A stretch of DNA of 64,000 nucleotides. Source: Pipra filicauda (taxonomy: Eukaryota; Chordata; Aves; Passeriformes; Pipridae). Numbering within the stretch: the stretch's first letter is position 1; every line of letters starts with the position of its first letter. The position numbers were made by a program, and so were the translations under genes. Below, piece by piece: positions 14,975 to 25,998 of the stretch. The notes beneath the pieces were generated by a model. It saw only the letters and a program-made list of their open reading frames with translations, was not told the origin of the DNA and did no database searches. The stretch spans positions 558,001 through 622,000 of the forward strand of contig NW_024104345.1 of assembly GCF_003945595.2 (NCBI RefSeq), in the 5' to 3' direction.

Positions 14975-14997
14975 TCTACTAGTAGATCAGCTGATCT
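14975..14997. repeat. Two overlapping perfect palindromes
   Basis: TCTACTAGTAGA (14975-14986) and AGATCAGCTGATCT (14984-14997) are each perfectly self-complementary and share three bases. The second has the E-box CAGCTG at its centre, a possible bHLH binding site. The palindromes are seen directly; any regulatory role is inference. Confidence 0.7.
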
Positions 14998-16059
14998 GAT
15001 CATAAAGAATAGTAAGGTATAAGAAGGCATTCAAAAATTACATGCAAAAATATATCGGAAATATGTGTAATTACTTGGCTTGCTTCCAGGAGTTGCTGCT
15101 TAGACTGGGGAGTCAAAAGGATCATTTGGATGATCTAACTGTTCCTACTGCAGAGCTCAGATAATAAATCTGCAATTAGTAATTCACTCACTAAGTCCAT
15201 TTAGGAGACCAGCTATTTTGTAGTTGAAACTTGTAATGGCAGGTAATTTTCCATACTCTCTAGGCTTCTCTTCACCTAATCAGTAAGCGAGGAGTGGGGA
15301 AAACAACCCAGTCTTTATTTTCTAACCTCATTTTTCAGCTGTCAGAACAAGCTACAGTTTTCTCTTATAAACTGAAAAATGCTGACAGTATAAATGGATG
15401 GATCAGATTTGCTACTCTTGTAAATGCAAGCAATTCCATTGAAATTAATACAGCGCCATCAAAATTGCCTGGAAGTATCATTACAGACCTAAGGTTTTGG
15501 TATGCAATTTGGAAATATGATATTACCATTGGGTTCATGTAGATGATCAATTTTATTTGCAACTCTTCCAACTCTTTGCCACCTCATTCCTGTAATTGCA
15601 ACTGAATATGTCTATAAAATATTTATATGGTTAAGAAGGTAATTTACCAGCTTGTGGAAAGCTTATTGTAGGAAAACTAGCTAGTCAACATTCAGAATTA
15701 TAATAACTCAAAAAGTAATGATACTAGAAGAAGTCTGAGACAATCTATGATTGATAGTAAAAACATGGTTACAGTAGTATCAGTTTCTCACAGAAACATA
15801 CTGAAAATATGTTCCAGCTTAGCCTTTCAAGTCAGCTTTCCTGTCATCCACACAGATAACTTGACTGTTTTCCTTCTGAGCTCATCCTGACATTTTTTTC
15901 CCCAGCAAACAAAGTAGTAAAGCTACTGAAAGTTCTCTTTGGCCTCATACAGATCAAATTTACTCTGTAAGTTTTAACATAATAGAAGTTCAGGAGACCA
16001 TTCTTTTCCAGTGTTATACTAGCCTAGAGGAAAGCACAAACACTTTGGCTAGCCAGGTT

Positions 16060-16084
16060 GCTAGCTAAGTAAATCTTAGCTAGC
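16060..16084. repeat. Perfect 10-bp inverted repeat, 5-base loop
   Basis: The arms gctagctaag (16060-16069) and cttagctagc (16075-16084) are exact reverse complements around taaat. Further GCTAG/CTAGC motifs lie just upstream (16048-16055), so this is a small cluster of CTAG-containing dyads. It could form a stable hairpin in RNA or a cruciform in DNA. Confidence 0.8.
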
Positions 16085-18019
16085 CTCTTGGGAAATCTTA
16101 AAGCTGTAATATCGAAGACGAAGAGGCTGACTTGTCAAAATAAATGGGACATATAAATCAAATAATGAAGATATAAACCAAAATTCAAACTGTACTTTAG
16201 TAATGTGTTTTCACTTCTCCCCAAACTACTACTTTACTTTTTCGCCTCTTCAAGTTACCATTTCAGAAATACTTGAGATAAAATAATTTGACAAAAGATG
16301 CCCAGAAGCAAATGCTTGTAAAGAAGAAAGAAATCAACAGGTATTGCTTATGTGGCATCCACGACTTTCAGAGGCAGCTTCCCGTAGATGCTGTTTCTGC
16401 CCTAACAATAGAATAAGGACAGTTTCATCACAGTGACTACTGTCTTTGTTTACAGTCTCTTTTGTTCATATGAACTTCAGTTCTTATGTTTACTATTTTG
16501 TTCATATTTGCTCCAGTGAAGTAAATCCTTTTGATTAGCGTAGAAGTGATTAGAGCCCTCAGCTGTAAATTGTCAGAAATCCATAATTGCAACAGATGAG
16601 ACTTTGTGCATAATCTGTCCAACAAACTTTTCTTATTGTAATTTTTATGTTTGGGGATTTTTAAAATCCAATATTGATAAAATTAGCATGAGTCTGACAA
16701 TTGTTGCTTATTTTTCCTCATAAAACAGATCAACTACCCATATGTCTACATAAGAGAGAAATATTGTATGAACCGTGAGCCTGTATCCAGACAGGAAAAT
16801 AAGCATTTATTTTCATCTTCAGTGTGTGCAAACATGTCTGGAGTTGAAACAGACACAGAAGAAAAGAGACAGTGACTAAGTAATTCCTGTCTTTCTGTTG
16901 TTACGATTTAGACAGCTTGGTCAGCAGTCAAGACAAATTCCGGAAGGGAATTACAATCAAGACACTCATGTTCTCCCATTCTGCCCAAAACAACATGAAA
17001 CACTTACTTCCAAGATATATGTCCAGAAATTATGGGTAATAGGAAACAAGAACCTTAGTTAAAAAGTCGACATGAGAATAACTAGCCGCGTCAACTTTTA
17101 TTTTCAAAAGTTAATTTTATTTAAGGACTGCACTGGTTGTGATCTGATGCAATTCAGTTGTTTTCTTTGGAAGGAATTTTTTTACAGCTTTCTTTAGGTG
17201 ATATGAAAATATTTCATGAGAGAAAATGACCTATTTTTAGTTAACTTAGTCTTCTGAGGCTTTACTCTCTGGTGGTGTAGTTTCTTAAGGGTACCTCAAA
17301 AAGTGACTAAAGGAAATTTCACACTTGGGTGGAAGTTTCTTACTGACTTAGAAACATGCTACAGTGCACAGTGAAACATGTTTTATTTCCTATAATGTGT
17401 TGCTGTGCCTAGAAAAAAGATGCCAATTGCATGAGAAGTGGCTTGTGGGACAGGATGTGCTGACCAAGGTCATACAGAAGTTGCAGTTCCTGATTATTTA
17501 CTGGCTAAACATGGTTAGTTTTTAAAGTTTTGCCAGACTATGCTTTTATAATATCTTGTAGCACTCATTAGTTTTGTGTGTATATAAATAAAGTATTTAA
17601 AATATTGGTAAGTGCATGCTACTTGCTCTGACATTGTGGGGCATACTAACTGAGCCTTTTTTTGAACACTTGATAACTTAATATACTGCTTTTGGAAGAA
17701 TTATGTCTGAGTGTCATGGTTTTTGACTATCCAAACGGGTGACCTTACCCAAATATCCAAAGGTGTTAGATTCTGCAGAACTAGGAGCGAGCATGAAATA
17801 AAGACTTTCATTCTAAGGTCTGAGGAATGGACTCCATATTTTTTGATGTCTAGGGCCTGAGAGATAACCTGGAAGATCTGATGAAATTCCTTCTTGTCTT
17901 CTTTTCTGTTTTTCTGGCATAGACTTTTATTTTTCTCTACCTCTATTTTTATTTTCTATTGAGGTTCTTATTGTTAAAAAAGGTTCTAGGACAGTCTCTA
18001 CCTGTCGCCGAGGCATAGT

Positions 18020-18432
18020 CATATTTTTTCTTTATTCTATTTCTACTGCATTGTTTTTTGGGGGGGATGAAATTATACACTTATGTGTAATATTGAAAGT
18101 GCCGATGCACTAGTGATATAGATATTAATGTTATAGCTTTAATAGTATTCTGTATTTCCTTCTTAATGCAACTTATATGTTATCATGATTTTTAGGTACT
18201 GGCTGAATATTGAGCTAATGTTTTTATTCAGTTCTCCTTGATGACTCCTTCGGTTTTTTTTCTTTTTCCACTGGGATCTTATAACTAATTCAGAAGTTAT
18301 CAGTGCATATGAGTAGTTTAAATTGTTCTTTTCAATGTGCACTACCTTGCACTTTTCTGCATTCAATTTAATATGATCGTCATAACATCCAATTGCTCTG
18401 TTATAATAGGTCCTTGTGGGGCTCTTCAGAAT
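18020..18432 (-). mobile_element. Decayed CR1-type LINE, internal ORF2 (reverse transcriptase) fragment
   Basis: Read on the minus strand, the segment encodes a broken stretch of a CR1-type reverse transcriptase. Residues NAEKCKVVHI followed by NNLNYSY match the block of CR1 ORF2 usually read as MKFN-x-x-KCKVMHIG-x-NN-x-NYSY. After a lysine run the match continues in shifted frames. The DNA at about 18065-18130 resembles the part encoding IENKTANIIMPLLYKSMV and the following HLEYC motif. Frameshifts and stops make it inactive. There is no 3' tail, so this is an internal piece of an old copy and not a typical 3'-end fragment. The family is CR1 or a close LINE; the subfamily cannot be told by eye. 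Confidence 0.75.
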
Positions 18433-18621
18433 CACTATCTCAAAGGTTCCTGGGCATTTTATCCTGCTGCCTGTTCTGTCAATAGAGTAAAATGCAACAC
18501 TTTAACACGAGTTAGGAGATCAATATGCAACCCCAACGGGAAAGTCTTATGCAAGCTAATAGAAATAAAATCAGTTGGTCTCCACATACATTATTATTAT
18601 GAAAAGAACATTTCTCTTATT

Positions 18622-19092
18622 AAAAGATGACCTTTTTTCCTATGGGTTTTTAAATTATGCCTAATATAACCCTTTATTTTTAGATGAAATTTAGTTGACA
18701 ATTCAGAAGGCTAAGACACTATGGAAAATTGATATTTTTCTAAATGACATTGCAAAAATCTCTTCCATAAGAGTATAATCACAATCAGCACTAGAATATA
18801 ATGATGTATTTGAATAACAATATGTACTCTCAAGGAGAAAATAAATGAGAAAATGTTCACGAATTTTAGAAAGAGCCTTTTAATAGGCCCTATAAATAGA
18901 AACAGATACAAAATATTTGTAGAATATGATAGTATTTAATGATTTCTGGCTTGATGGATGCCATTTCAATCTTGATTCATTTGGATGATATGTGTACCCC
19001 TGCATTTGAAACATCTTTAGTACAATATCAAACATCTTATTGCTCTGGGCATTTGAAGGTTTTCTAACTATAGTTAGAAAAGATGACCTTTT
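18622..19092 (+). repeat. 15-bp exact direct repeat flanking a 440-bp interval
   Basis: The sequence aaaagatgacctttt occurs at 18622-18636 and again at 19078-19092. The right copy overlaps the end of the 22-bp palindrome. It contains TGACCT, a nuclear-receptor half-site (reverse of AGGTCA). No transposon was recognised between the copies. Confidence 0.7.
19060..19081. repeat. Perfect 22-bp palindrome
   Basis: The half-site ttttctaacta (19060-19070) is followed without a spacer by its exact reverse complement (19071-19081). By simple base-frequency reasoning a 22-bp perfect palindrome is not expected in a random 64-kb sequence (about 0.015 at equal base use, somewhat more in AT-rich DNA). It could be a dimer binding site or a chance product of local inverted duplication. 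Confidence 0.9.
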
Positions 19093-21161
19093 AAAATTTT
19101 ACTTACTTGCACTTATTTGGCAATGTTTCTGCTCTCGCTAAGCTTTTAATTAATGATACAAAAATACTCTGTTTTGAATTAAACAATTTTCCAAGGTGTT
19201 TGGGTTTTTTCCCCCAGGCAGATGTTTGGTTTCCATTCTAAATTGAATCTGTTCTCTTTTTGTTTCCTTTTTTTGTTCTTGCTTATCCCACGTTCCAATC
19301 TGTTTGTTGATTGATTCAGGAGAATCTTGAAAACTTTTTAAACAATTCCTTTATGAAATACCAGTTTTAAGCTAAGATTCCAGTCCATTTACTTCTTCCC
19401 ATGCAAGGCTATCTATAGTTTAATAAGTCATCGTCAGTAAACCACTTGGCATTAATGGACTTGGGGTCACAGGGAGCTACATGTGTCAGCAAGGCTGTTG
19501 GTACTCTTTCCCTACTTGTGCATCCAGGATTAGATTAGTAATTAATTTTTATACTTGAATTTAGTAATATTTTCATGACTTAATTATACATAAAATCAAA
19601 TCTCAAAGGTTTTTTGTCTATGGAGTCATGAACCTCCCATCACATCCATATTTATCACTTGCACAAGAAGATTAGGTTCAAATGCTTGTGTGGTACGTGT
19701 CGCATATGTAAAAAGGAATAGGAGAAGCTAGAAATTAAATCAAAATGGTGTTAATTGCTAATAAATGCAGGATGCACAGCTGGAATAAAATTTTGTCGTT
19801 GTAGGTAGAGCCAAGATTCATGGGTTTTAGATGTTTAAGAGTATCTGCAAATTCGGTTGCCTTTATATATTCTTTCTAATGTCAGTGTTTCAAAATGTGG
19901 AGTAAGAAAAGAAATTCAGATTGATGCCCTATCCTCCCTACCCTCACTCTGGAGACAGCAATAACATGAAGCTATTGCAGAATACGGCATTAGACAGAAT
20001 CTTGCAGTTCATATAAGCTATTCATTTGCTTCAAATATATGTGAGGAATTTTACTCGGAAAGATTCTTTCTTACTCCAAATGCTGGCTATTCCCTTACAA
20101 ATAATATCAAGATGTAGACTGAGAACAATATCACATTTCAGGATCTCAGAAATACGAGGATTTCACAGAGCACAAATACACTCTCTCTCAAAAATCCATG
20201 CAAGATGCTAGTCACTTCTTTCAGTAAAATAACTGTCTGCTTTCCCATTGTAAACAAAGCACCAAGCCGTATTTCACAAGTGCAAAATAGATGGAAATAT
20301 TTTTCTTTACTATTTTAAATAAAAGCCCCGTGAGAGCTCCATTCTGTCTTTCATGATTAAAACATTTCTACAGAGGGAGTTAGAGATTGAAATCTATTCA
20401 TTATGGAAACTATTTTCATGTTGTTGGAGCTTTTATGAAAGATTCCAAGTTTCCACACCATTTATTAGGCAATAACCTCACAAGAGAGAAACCCCAGGAA
20501 TATTTTAGATTAGAGGAAATCTAATAAGGACTTTCAGAACCAGGGTGAACAGAGTTTGAAAATATTTTTTAAAAATCTAATCATGGCTTTAGAAACAGGA
20601 AATAATCCCCCTGCTCCACCCTCTCATACTATCCACTGGGACAAAAGTCGTATCTTTGCAATTAAATACAAATTATTATGAGTCATATGGTGCCTTTCCA
20701 TTTGGTAACAGCAAACAACAAGGATGTTGGAGCAATAGTCATTAAAAGGATTCACTGAACTGGAAAATGCGGTTTTGACTATAAACTCCAAATCATTTAA
20801 AACCTATGGAGATATGATGATGGGCTTTGCTGGCTTTTTATGGAGAGACATCTAAAACTGTCATCTGTTTAGCAGTAGTTTTGCTGGAAAATACAGCAAC
20901 TGAGCAATGTAAAAACATCCAAGGGAAAAGGAGATAAAAGTGTGGCTTATTTTGCATTTAATTGCTCTGTAAAAAGGTCAAATGTAGACCTGTGACCCAC
21001 TGGGCGAGAAGCCCACCTCCTTTTCCAGGGGAAAGGGGTGAATTTTTCTTTCTGTTGCTAGCATACCAAAATCCAGAAAGGTAGCTGTGCTTTTCTTTTT
21101 CATTTTGTCAAGAAGTTTCTCACTCATTTTTGGGGGGTTTGGAGAGACAGTTGGGGGCTTA

Positions 21162-21183
21162 TTTGTTTGTTTGCTTGTTTGAG
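21162..21183 (+). repeat. (TTTG)n-type simple repeat
   Basis: Short interrupted TTTG tract (tttgtttgtttgcttgtttg), preceded by G-runs at 21131-21136 and 21152-21156. The T/G-rich sequence continues to about 21218. Confidence 0.7.
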
Positions 21184-21710
21184 GTTTTTTGTTGTGGGTT
21201 TCTGGCTTTTGGTTTTTTTATATACTGTGATTTTAAATCTTAGAGAAGAAAAGAACTGGAAACCTTTTGTGGCCAGAACCAATGCAGGATAGGACTACTA
21301 TTTTGACCATTATAATGCCCTTTAGTCCAAGTCCTAGTATGCTTGTGAAACCTGTCACCTGTAAGTGATTTTCTGAGGATAGACAGCTGTCTAGGTGAAG
21401 CTAGGAAAAGACAATGTAATTCCCTGAAATTGTTCAAGGTACTGAAGAGGGCAAAACCCTTAATACATAGTTAATACACCATCCTCAGCTGTGTTAGTAT
21501 AGCTGCATTATGCAAGCAGGCACTACATTTCTTTCTTAATTTTATGTGTTCTGTTTACTCTATTTTTCTAAAATATCACAATTTCCTTTAGCTCAGCAGT
21601 GGTTTTCTGAGAGAGCAACCACCAGTAATTCTTAAATAGAATGCAAATCATACACACAGCACAGAAAAAATTGGCTCGAGTCTATGTCCCACATAGTTGT
21701 TTTAGTTTTT

Positions 21711-21737
21711 ATTTCATTTTATTACTTTATTTTATTC
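21711..21737 (+). repeat. TTTTA-rich tract left of CR1
   Basis: AT-rich sequence built of attt/ttta units directly left of the CR1 3' end. It shares ttttattact (21717-21726) with the tract on the right side of the same CR1 (22199-22208). It is either a target-site duplication or a pre-existing simple repeat split by the insertion. Confidence 0.65.
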
Positions 21738-21741
21738 TAAT

Positions 21742-22193
21742 AGGATCATAGAATATTCTGAATTGGAATGGATCCACAAAGATCATCATAGTCCAACTCC
21801 TAGCCCTGCACAGAACAGCTCCAAGATTCACACCATGTGCCTGAGAGCATTGTCTAAACACTTCTTGAACTCTGTCAGGCTTGGTGCTGTGACCACTTCC
21901 AAGGGGAGACTGTTCCAGTGCCCTAACACCCTCTGGGAGAAGAACCTTTCTCTAATATACAACCTAAACCTCCCCTGACACAACTTCAGGCCATTCGCCC
22001 AGGTCCTGTCACTGGTTACCAGACAGAAGAGATCAGTGCCTGCTTCTCTGCTTACCCTTGTGAGGATGTTGTAACTGCAATGAGGTCTCCCCTGAGTCTC
22101 CTCTTCTCCAGGCTGAACAGACCAAGTGATCTCAGCCACTCCTCATATGGCTTCCCCTCCAGACCTTTCACCATCTTTGTAGCCATCCTTTAG
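21742..22193 (-). mobile_element. CR1 LINE, 5'-truncated 3' end (minus orientation)
   Basis: On the minus strand the element ends with a CR1 tail of the ATTCTATGATCCT type at the left. Upstream of that it encodes the C-terminus of CR1 ORF2: GLKLCQGRFRLYIRERFFSQ, then VLGHWNSLPLEVV and FKKCLDNAL are visible in the frame at 21828-22139. The DNA 'ggtctcccctgagtctcctcttctccaggctgaaca' region (about 22083-22122) is also typical. The frame stays open for about 100 codons, so this copy is less decayed than the 18.0-kb fragment, but it is truncated at the 5' side near 22193 and cannot move by itself. The wording differs from the copies at 44.5 and 53.0 kb, which suggests a separate CR1 subfamily. Confidence 0.95.
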
Positions 22194-22196
22194 ATG

Positions 22197-22229
22197 TTTT
22201 TTATTACTATTTTATTTTATTTTATTTTA
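22197..22229 (+). repeat. (TTTTA)n tract right of CR1
   Basis: The sequence contains consecutive attttattttatttta units abutting the truncated 5' side of the CR1. See the left tract at 21711 for the shared ttttattact motif. Confidence 0.8.
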
Positions 22230-22414
22230 ATGTTATTTGAGACAGTTACTGTTTAAAGGTTTACTATTTTCAAGTACTCGATAAGAAAGCTCAAGCACTT
22301 TTTGAATCTGTTGCTGTTGGCTTTACCTCTTGGAGTTGCTAAGCTATATTCATTTGCCTTTATTTTTAGCATGTGGTCAGAAAAATCTCTGAAAAATAGT
22401 TTTGAAAAGGTTAA

Positions 22415-22462
22415 TGTGTACGTGTGAGAGTGTATATGTGTTTGTGTGCGTGTGAGTATATG
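22415..22462 (+). repeat. Interrupted (TG)n microsatellite
   Basis: About 48 bases of alternating TG/TA and CG steps (tgtatatgtgtttgtgtgcg and similar). It is an imperfect, probably old dinucleotide repeat with Z-DNA-prone alternating purine-pyrimidine sequence. Confidence 0.75.
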
Positions 22463-23537
22463 ATGGATTATTATTAATCATACATTACAATTTCACTTCT
22501 GTGATATTTTTCAAAGCCTTTGCAGGCAGGAGCTTCTTTTCTGTTAGTATTCACCTGCTCTGGATGCTTTTATCCTTATTACAGTTTCCCATAAGCAATA
22601 TATTTCAGAGTCATCTGAAAAATTTAATGTGTTGTAAAAAGGTTCAGCATTTGCTGAGGCTTAGCTCCATGGCCAGAAGGCTGCAGCCACCCAGCATAAA
22701 GCAGCACCGTGCAGGGAGATCAAATACTAGAAATTATATAGCTGTGCTCACCTAAAGGAAGAGCTGTGCTAATTGCCATTGCTGAGACAACATCTACAGC
22801 ATAAGATCAATAAAAATGTCGATTGAAACTCCTGGAAAATTAATCCAATCAGGAGCATGCCATTAGCAGCCAGAGTCCCCCTTCTACTGTAACCGGTACG
22901 TCCCTGGAACTGATCAGTTATTAGGCAAATTGGCAATCTGTTTCTTCATAAGGCATAACAGTGCAAGGCAGACTGAAAGACACTAAAGAAAGCTATTCTT
23001 TCACTGTGTATCAATGGGTGCCATAAAAATCATACTTCTTACCTCAGTATTTCCTAGCACTATATTTTATAGCATTGTTTACTTGCCTCTCACCATGCTT
23101 TTTTTTCTTTCCCATTGCAAAAGCCTCAGACCTGTAGTAAAATTACTTACGCTTTGTTTTGAAAAATAATATAAATAATACTTCAGAAAAGGAGAATAAT
23201 TTACTTTGAGGACTTTTTGATATTAATCAGGGGTGTATCAGCTAGTTTGCCCCTTTCCAGACACAATTCCTTATCATATATAATGGCTGCAACTGGTGTT
23301 GCAATCATTTGAATTATATATTGCTTTTATTTTTTCCCTGGAAAAACTATACTCCATGCTCTGGGAGAGTCCATGAACTGAAAGTATGTTCACTGCAGGG
23401 GACAGACATAGCTGGATGCACAACAGGATGGTCATTAATTTAAAGTATCAAATTAAGATTTTTGAAAGTATGATTTTGACTTGAATCTAGACCAATGTAA
23501 GTTCACTGAACTGAATGGAGTTACTAGATATTCATGA

Positions 23538-23650
23538 CAATGAAGAAGAGAAAAAAAAAAAACAGGAAAAGAAAGGGAAGAGAGAATGAACAGAGGGAGG
23601 ATGAAAAAATAATTAAAAAAAAGAGAGTAAGGGAGGACTGGAAGACTTTT
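23538..23650 (+). repeat. Purine-rich (A/G) low-complexity tract
   Basis: Roughly 110 bases composed mostly of A and G, with poly-A runs and gggaag/gggagg units. Two minus-strand open frames across it (23453-23730) are rich in F, L and S only because of this composition and are not genes. Confidence 0.75.
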
Positions 23651-23850
23651 AAAACAGATTTTGAAATTGTTAATAGGGCGTAGGTAGAGACCATGCATAG
23701 ACAAATTATAAGGAGGAGGTCATTAAACACAATGGACTTCTAGGAATTTGTAAATGCAGAAATAAAAACCAAGCTAAATTGTAGAATGTATAACAAGTTT
23801 CACAGTGCTCCTTACTGTCAAATCTTTTGAGCCCAGGATACGACTCAGCT

Positions 23851-23927
23851 GCTCAATTACTCAAATTACTCAAAATATTACTCAAAAGTTGGTAATATTA
23901 CTCAATATTACTCAAAAGTTGGTAACA
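23851..23927 (+). repeat. Imperfect tandem repeat based on ATTACTCAA
   Basis: The unit attactcaa recurs six times with variable spacing. A longer block, atattactcaaaagttggta, appears twice (about 23875-23894 and 23906-23925). This is a small, recently expanded minisatellite. Confidence 0.85.
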
Positions 23928-25998
23928 AGACTGAGAAAATGTAGTCACAAATAAATGGAAAGAAAAGCCTGAGCTTAAAAAGGTTTTGTTACAAAACCCT
24001 TTCATTCTGAAAGCTGTCAGGTGAGCTGGAAATAGCTCAAAATAATAAAAATTATGCTCTTCATAATTAAGAATTAAAACTTTGCAGCTTCTTCTTCAAG
24101 GAACACATAGAATGGTTCTAAATAGGTAATTTGTTTCACATTAAGTCAGCAAGCACCCTTCTGACTAGCGTTTTCCCCCTTGGCAACAGTGGGTGTAAAA
24201 ATGAGGAACCCTGATTGCAATTCCTTTGTAGATCCTGAGCTGCTTCCATGGTAAGTTTCCCTGAATGTTCTAAGTCGGAGACTGCTTCTTTCCTGAAGCC
24301 CTGATTCTGCTCTTGCTCTTCCCAGTGGGGTATACAGAGATTTTTGTCAAGTCACTATGAATTTTCTAACTGGAACTGGATTCATAGCACACAGTGCAGT
24401 GCTTAAAAGGATGGAATATTTGATTCTTAGAATGGTGTGTTATTGAACAATTGCATTACTTGGGAACATCAATACTACACTTTTAAAGTCTCTAGTTTCC
24501 TAAGTCCTTCTGAAATGGGAACGATCTGTTTATAAGACATGGGCTTCATCAAGAGAAATGACTCTTTGTGAAGTTGTTTCCTAGATATCAGCATCTTCCC
24601 TGTGGCAGCTTAATTACAGAATAGCATTCTTAGTTACAACTAATTTCTTATTTAAGAATGAGGACACAGAATAAAGTCACAACAAAGTAAAGACATCTGG
24701 CTCATTTTGTTCTCAAGGGACAAAAATTCACAGCTTAACTAATAAACTTTATTAGAATTTTCTATTCTCTTGCTAGAAAGAAGAAAGAACTGCAAATAAT
24801 GAATTGGAAAGTAGTGTGTGTGCTGGTGAGTTGTCTCCATAGAACACATCACATTTAAATACATGGTCTTTCAGCAAGATGTGCTCTCACTATGAGCTGC
24901 ATTATAATGCCTTACGTGGTAAGTGGACAGAAAAGCCAGAAGTTAAGTTAGAGTTTTCTCATGGAAGAGAAGAATTTGAAAATGTGCTCAGTGCCCTCAT
25001 CCTCTAAACTCAAAACAGGTGAATACGTTCATGTCTTCCTGGAGATCTAGTCTGCACTCTGAGCTATGAATTCAGTTCCAGTTGGAAAACTGATAGCAAC
25101 TTCTGAAAAATCTTTGTGTGCTCCACTGAGAAGAGGAAGAGCAGAATTAGTGGTTCAAGATGGAAGCAGTCTCTGACCTAGAACATTCAGGGAAAATTAC
25201 CATGGAAGCAGCTAAGGATCTACAAAGGGATTGCATTCAGGGCTCCTGGCTTTTACAGTATGTCCATCCCATGGTTAGTTACCTCTCTTTGGTAGGGTTC
25301 ATCAGAGTCAGTTGTAATTTTCCATTGACATCTCTGAGTCTTCTCAGACACTTCAATTAATAGACTTTGTCCTCGTGATCATAATGGCCTTAAAGCCAGG
25401 TCCTCTGTTTTTCTGAATTTATGTTTTCAAGCAGGAGCCAGAGAGGCAGATCTGTCATCATTAATCTGCATTAGATGGATAACTTTCTGTGTTCTATGAA
25501 GAACTTTTTCCTTCCTCTTTGGATACCTTGTAATCATGGGTGATGCAGATCTCAGAATACTGGGTTATGGTAATTGATGTTTTAAGTCCTAGTTGCAAAG
25601 TAGACACTAAAGAGGAATGATACCTAAGTAAAATTGGGCCAAAAATCCCAATAGAAAATAAGTGTACAGTAAAGGTTTCAAATGGATTGCTTGAGATTAG
25701 ATATATAGGTTTTCTTCCATTTAATTATATAATTCTGAAATCCAAATATGTCCAAATGAACTCCAGACATATACTTTCAGGTACTGTAATTTAGGAATTC
25801 TGTATCTGAATTCTTCAGCAGAGCCCATTTCTAGAACTGAGCGTGATCACCTCTCTGTTGCCTTTCTGAGTGCTTAGAAACTTACCCTCCAGGCATTAAT
25901 TGTTGATATTCTGAAGGTTTTTTATGCACCACTGTATCTAGTGGCACCACATATAATGGTATGCTATTTTCTGTCAGAACTTGGGTGGTCTTAAAATA

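Larger units (their letters stand above)
12102..18019. other. Noncoding stretch with inverted repeats only
   Basis: No exon or transposon was recognised. The stretch holds two overlapping palindromes near 14.98 kb and a perfect inverted repeat near 16.07 kb, listed separately. A TGTCATGG sequence at 17712 resembles the start of some songbird LTRs, but no matching LTR body or end could be followed. Confidence 0.5.
18433..21710. other. Noncoding stretch; possible conserved regulatory DNA
   Basis: No exon or transposon was recognised. The stretch contains a perfect 22-bp palindrome (19060-19081) and a 15-bp direct repeat. From about 20280 to 21000 the sequence has few simple repeats and many homeodomain-type TAAT/ATTA cores, and it looks subjectively like conserved noncoding DNA. 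That impression cannot be tested without an alignment. GT-rich sequence follows at 21162-21183. Confidence 0.4.
22230..25998. other. Noncoding stretch with simple repeats
   Basis: No exon was recognised. The stretch holds a TG-rich tract, a purine-rich tract and a small tandem repeat, listed separately. The 22640-23060 segment is relatively free of simple sequence and contains TAAT and CCAAT-like motifs; it may be conserved noncoding DNA, but this is only an impression. Confidence 0.45.

Noticed and set aside
17712..17870. Possible endogenous retrovirus LTR beginning TGTCATGG
   Set aside because: Only the first few bases resemble songbird LTR starts; no polyadenylation region, matching end or target duplication could be traced.
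23453..23730. Hydrophobic minus-strand frames rich in F, L and S
   Set aside because: Translation of the A/G-rich low-complexity tract, not a membrane protein.
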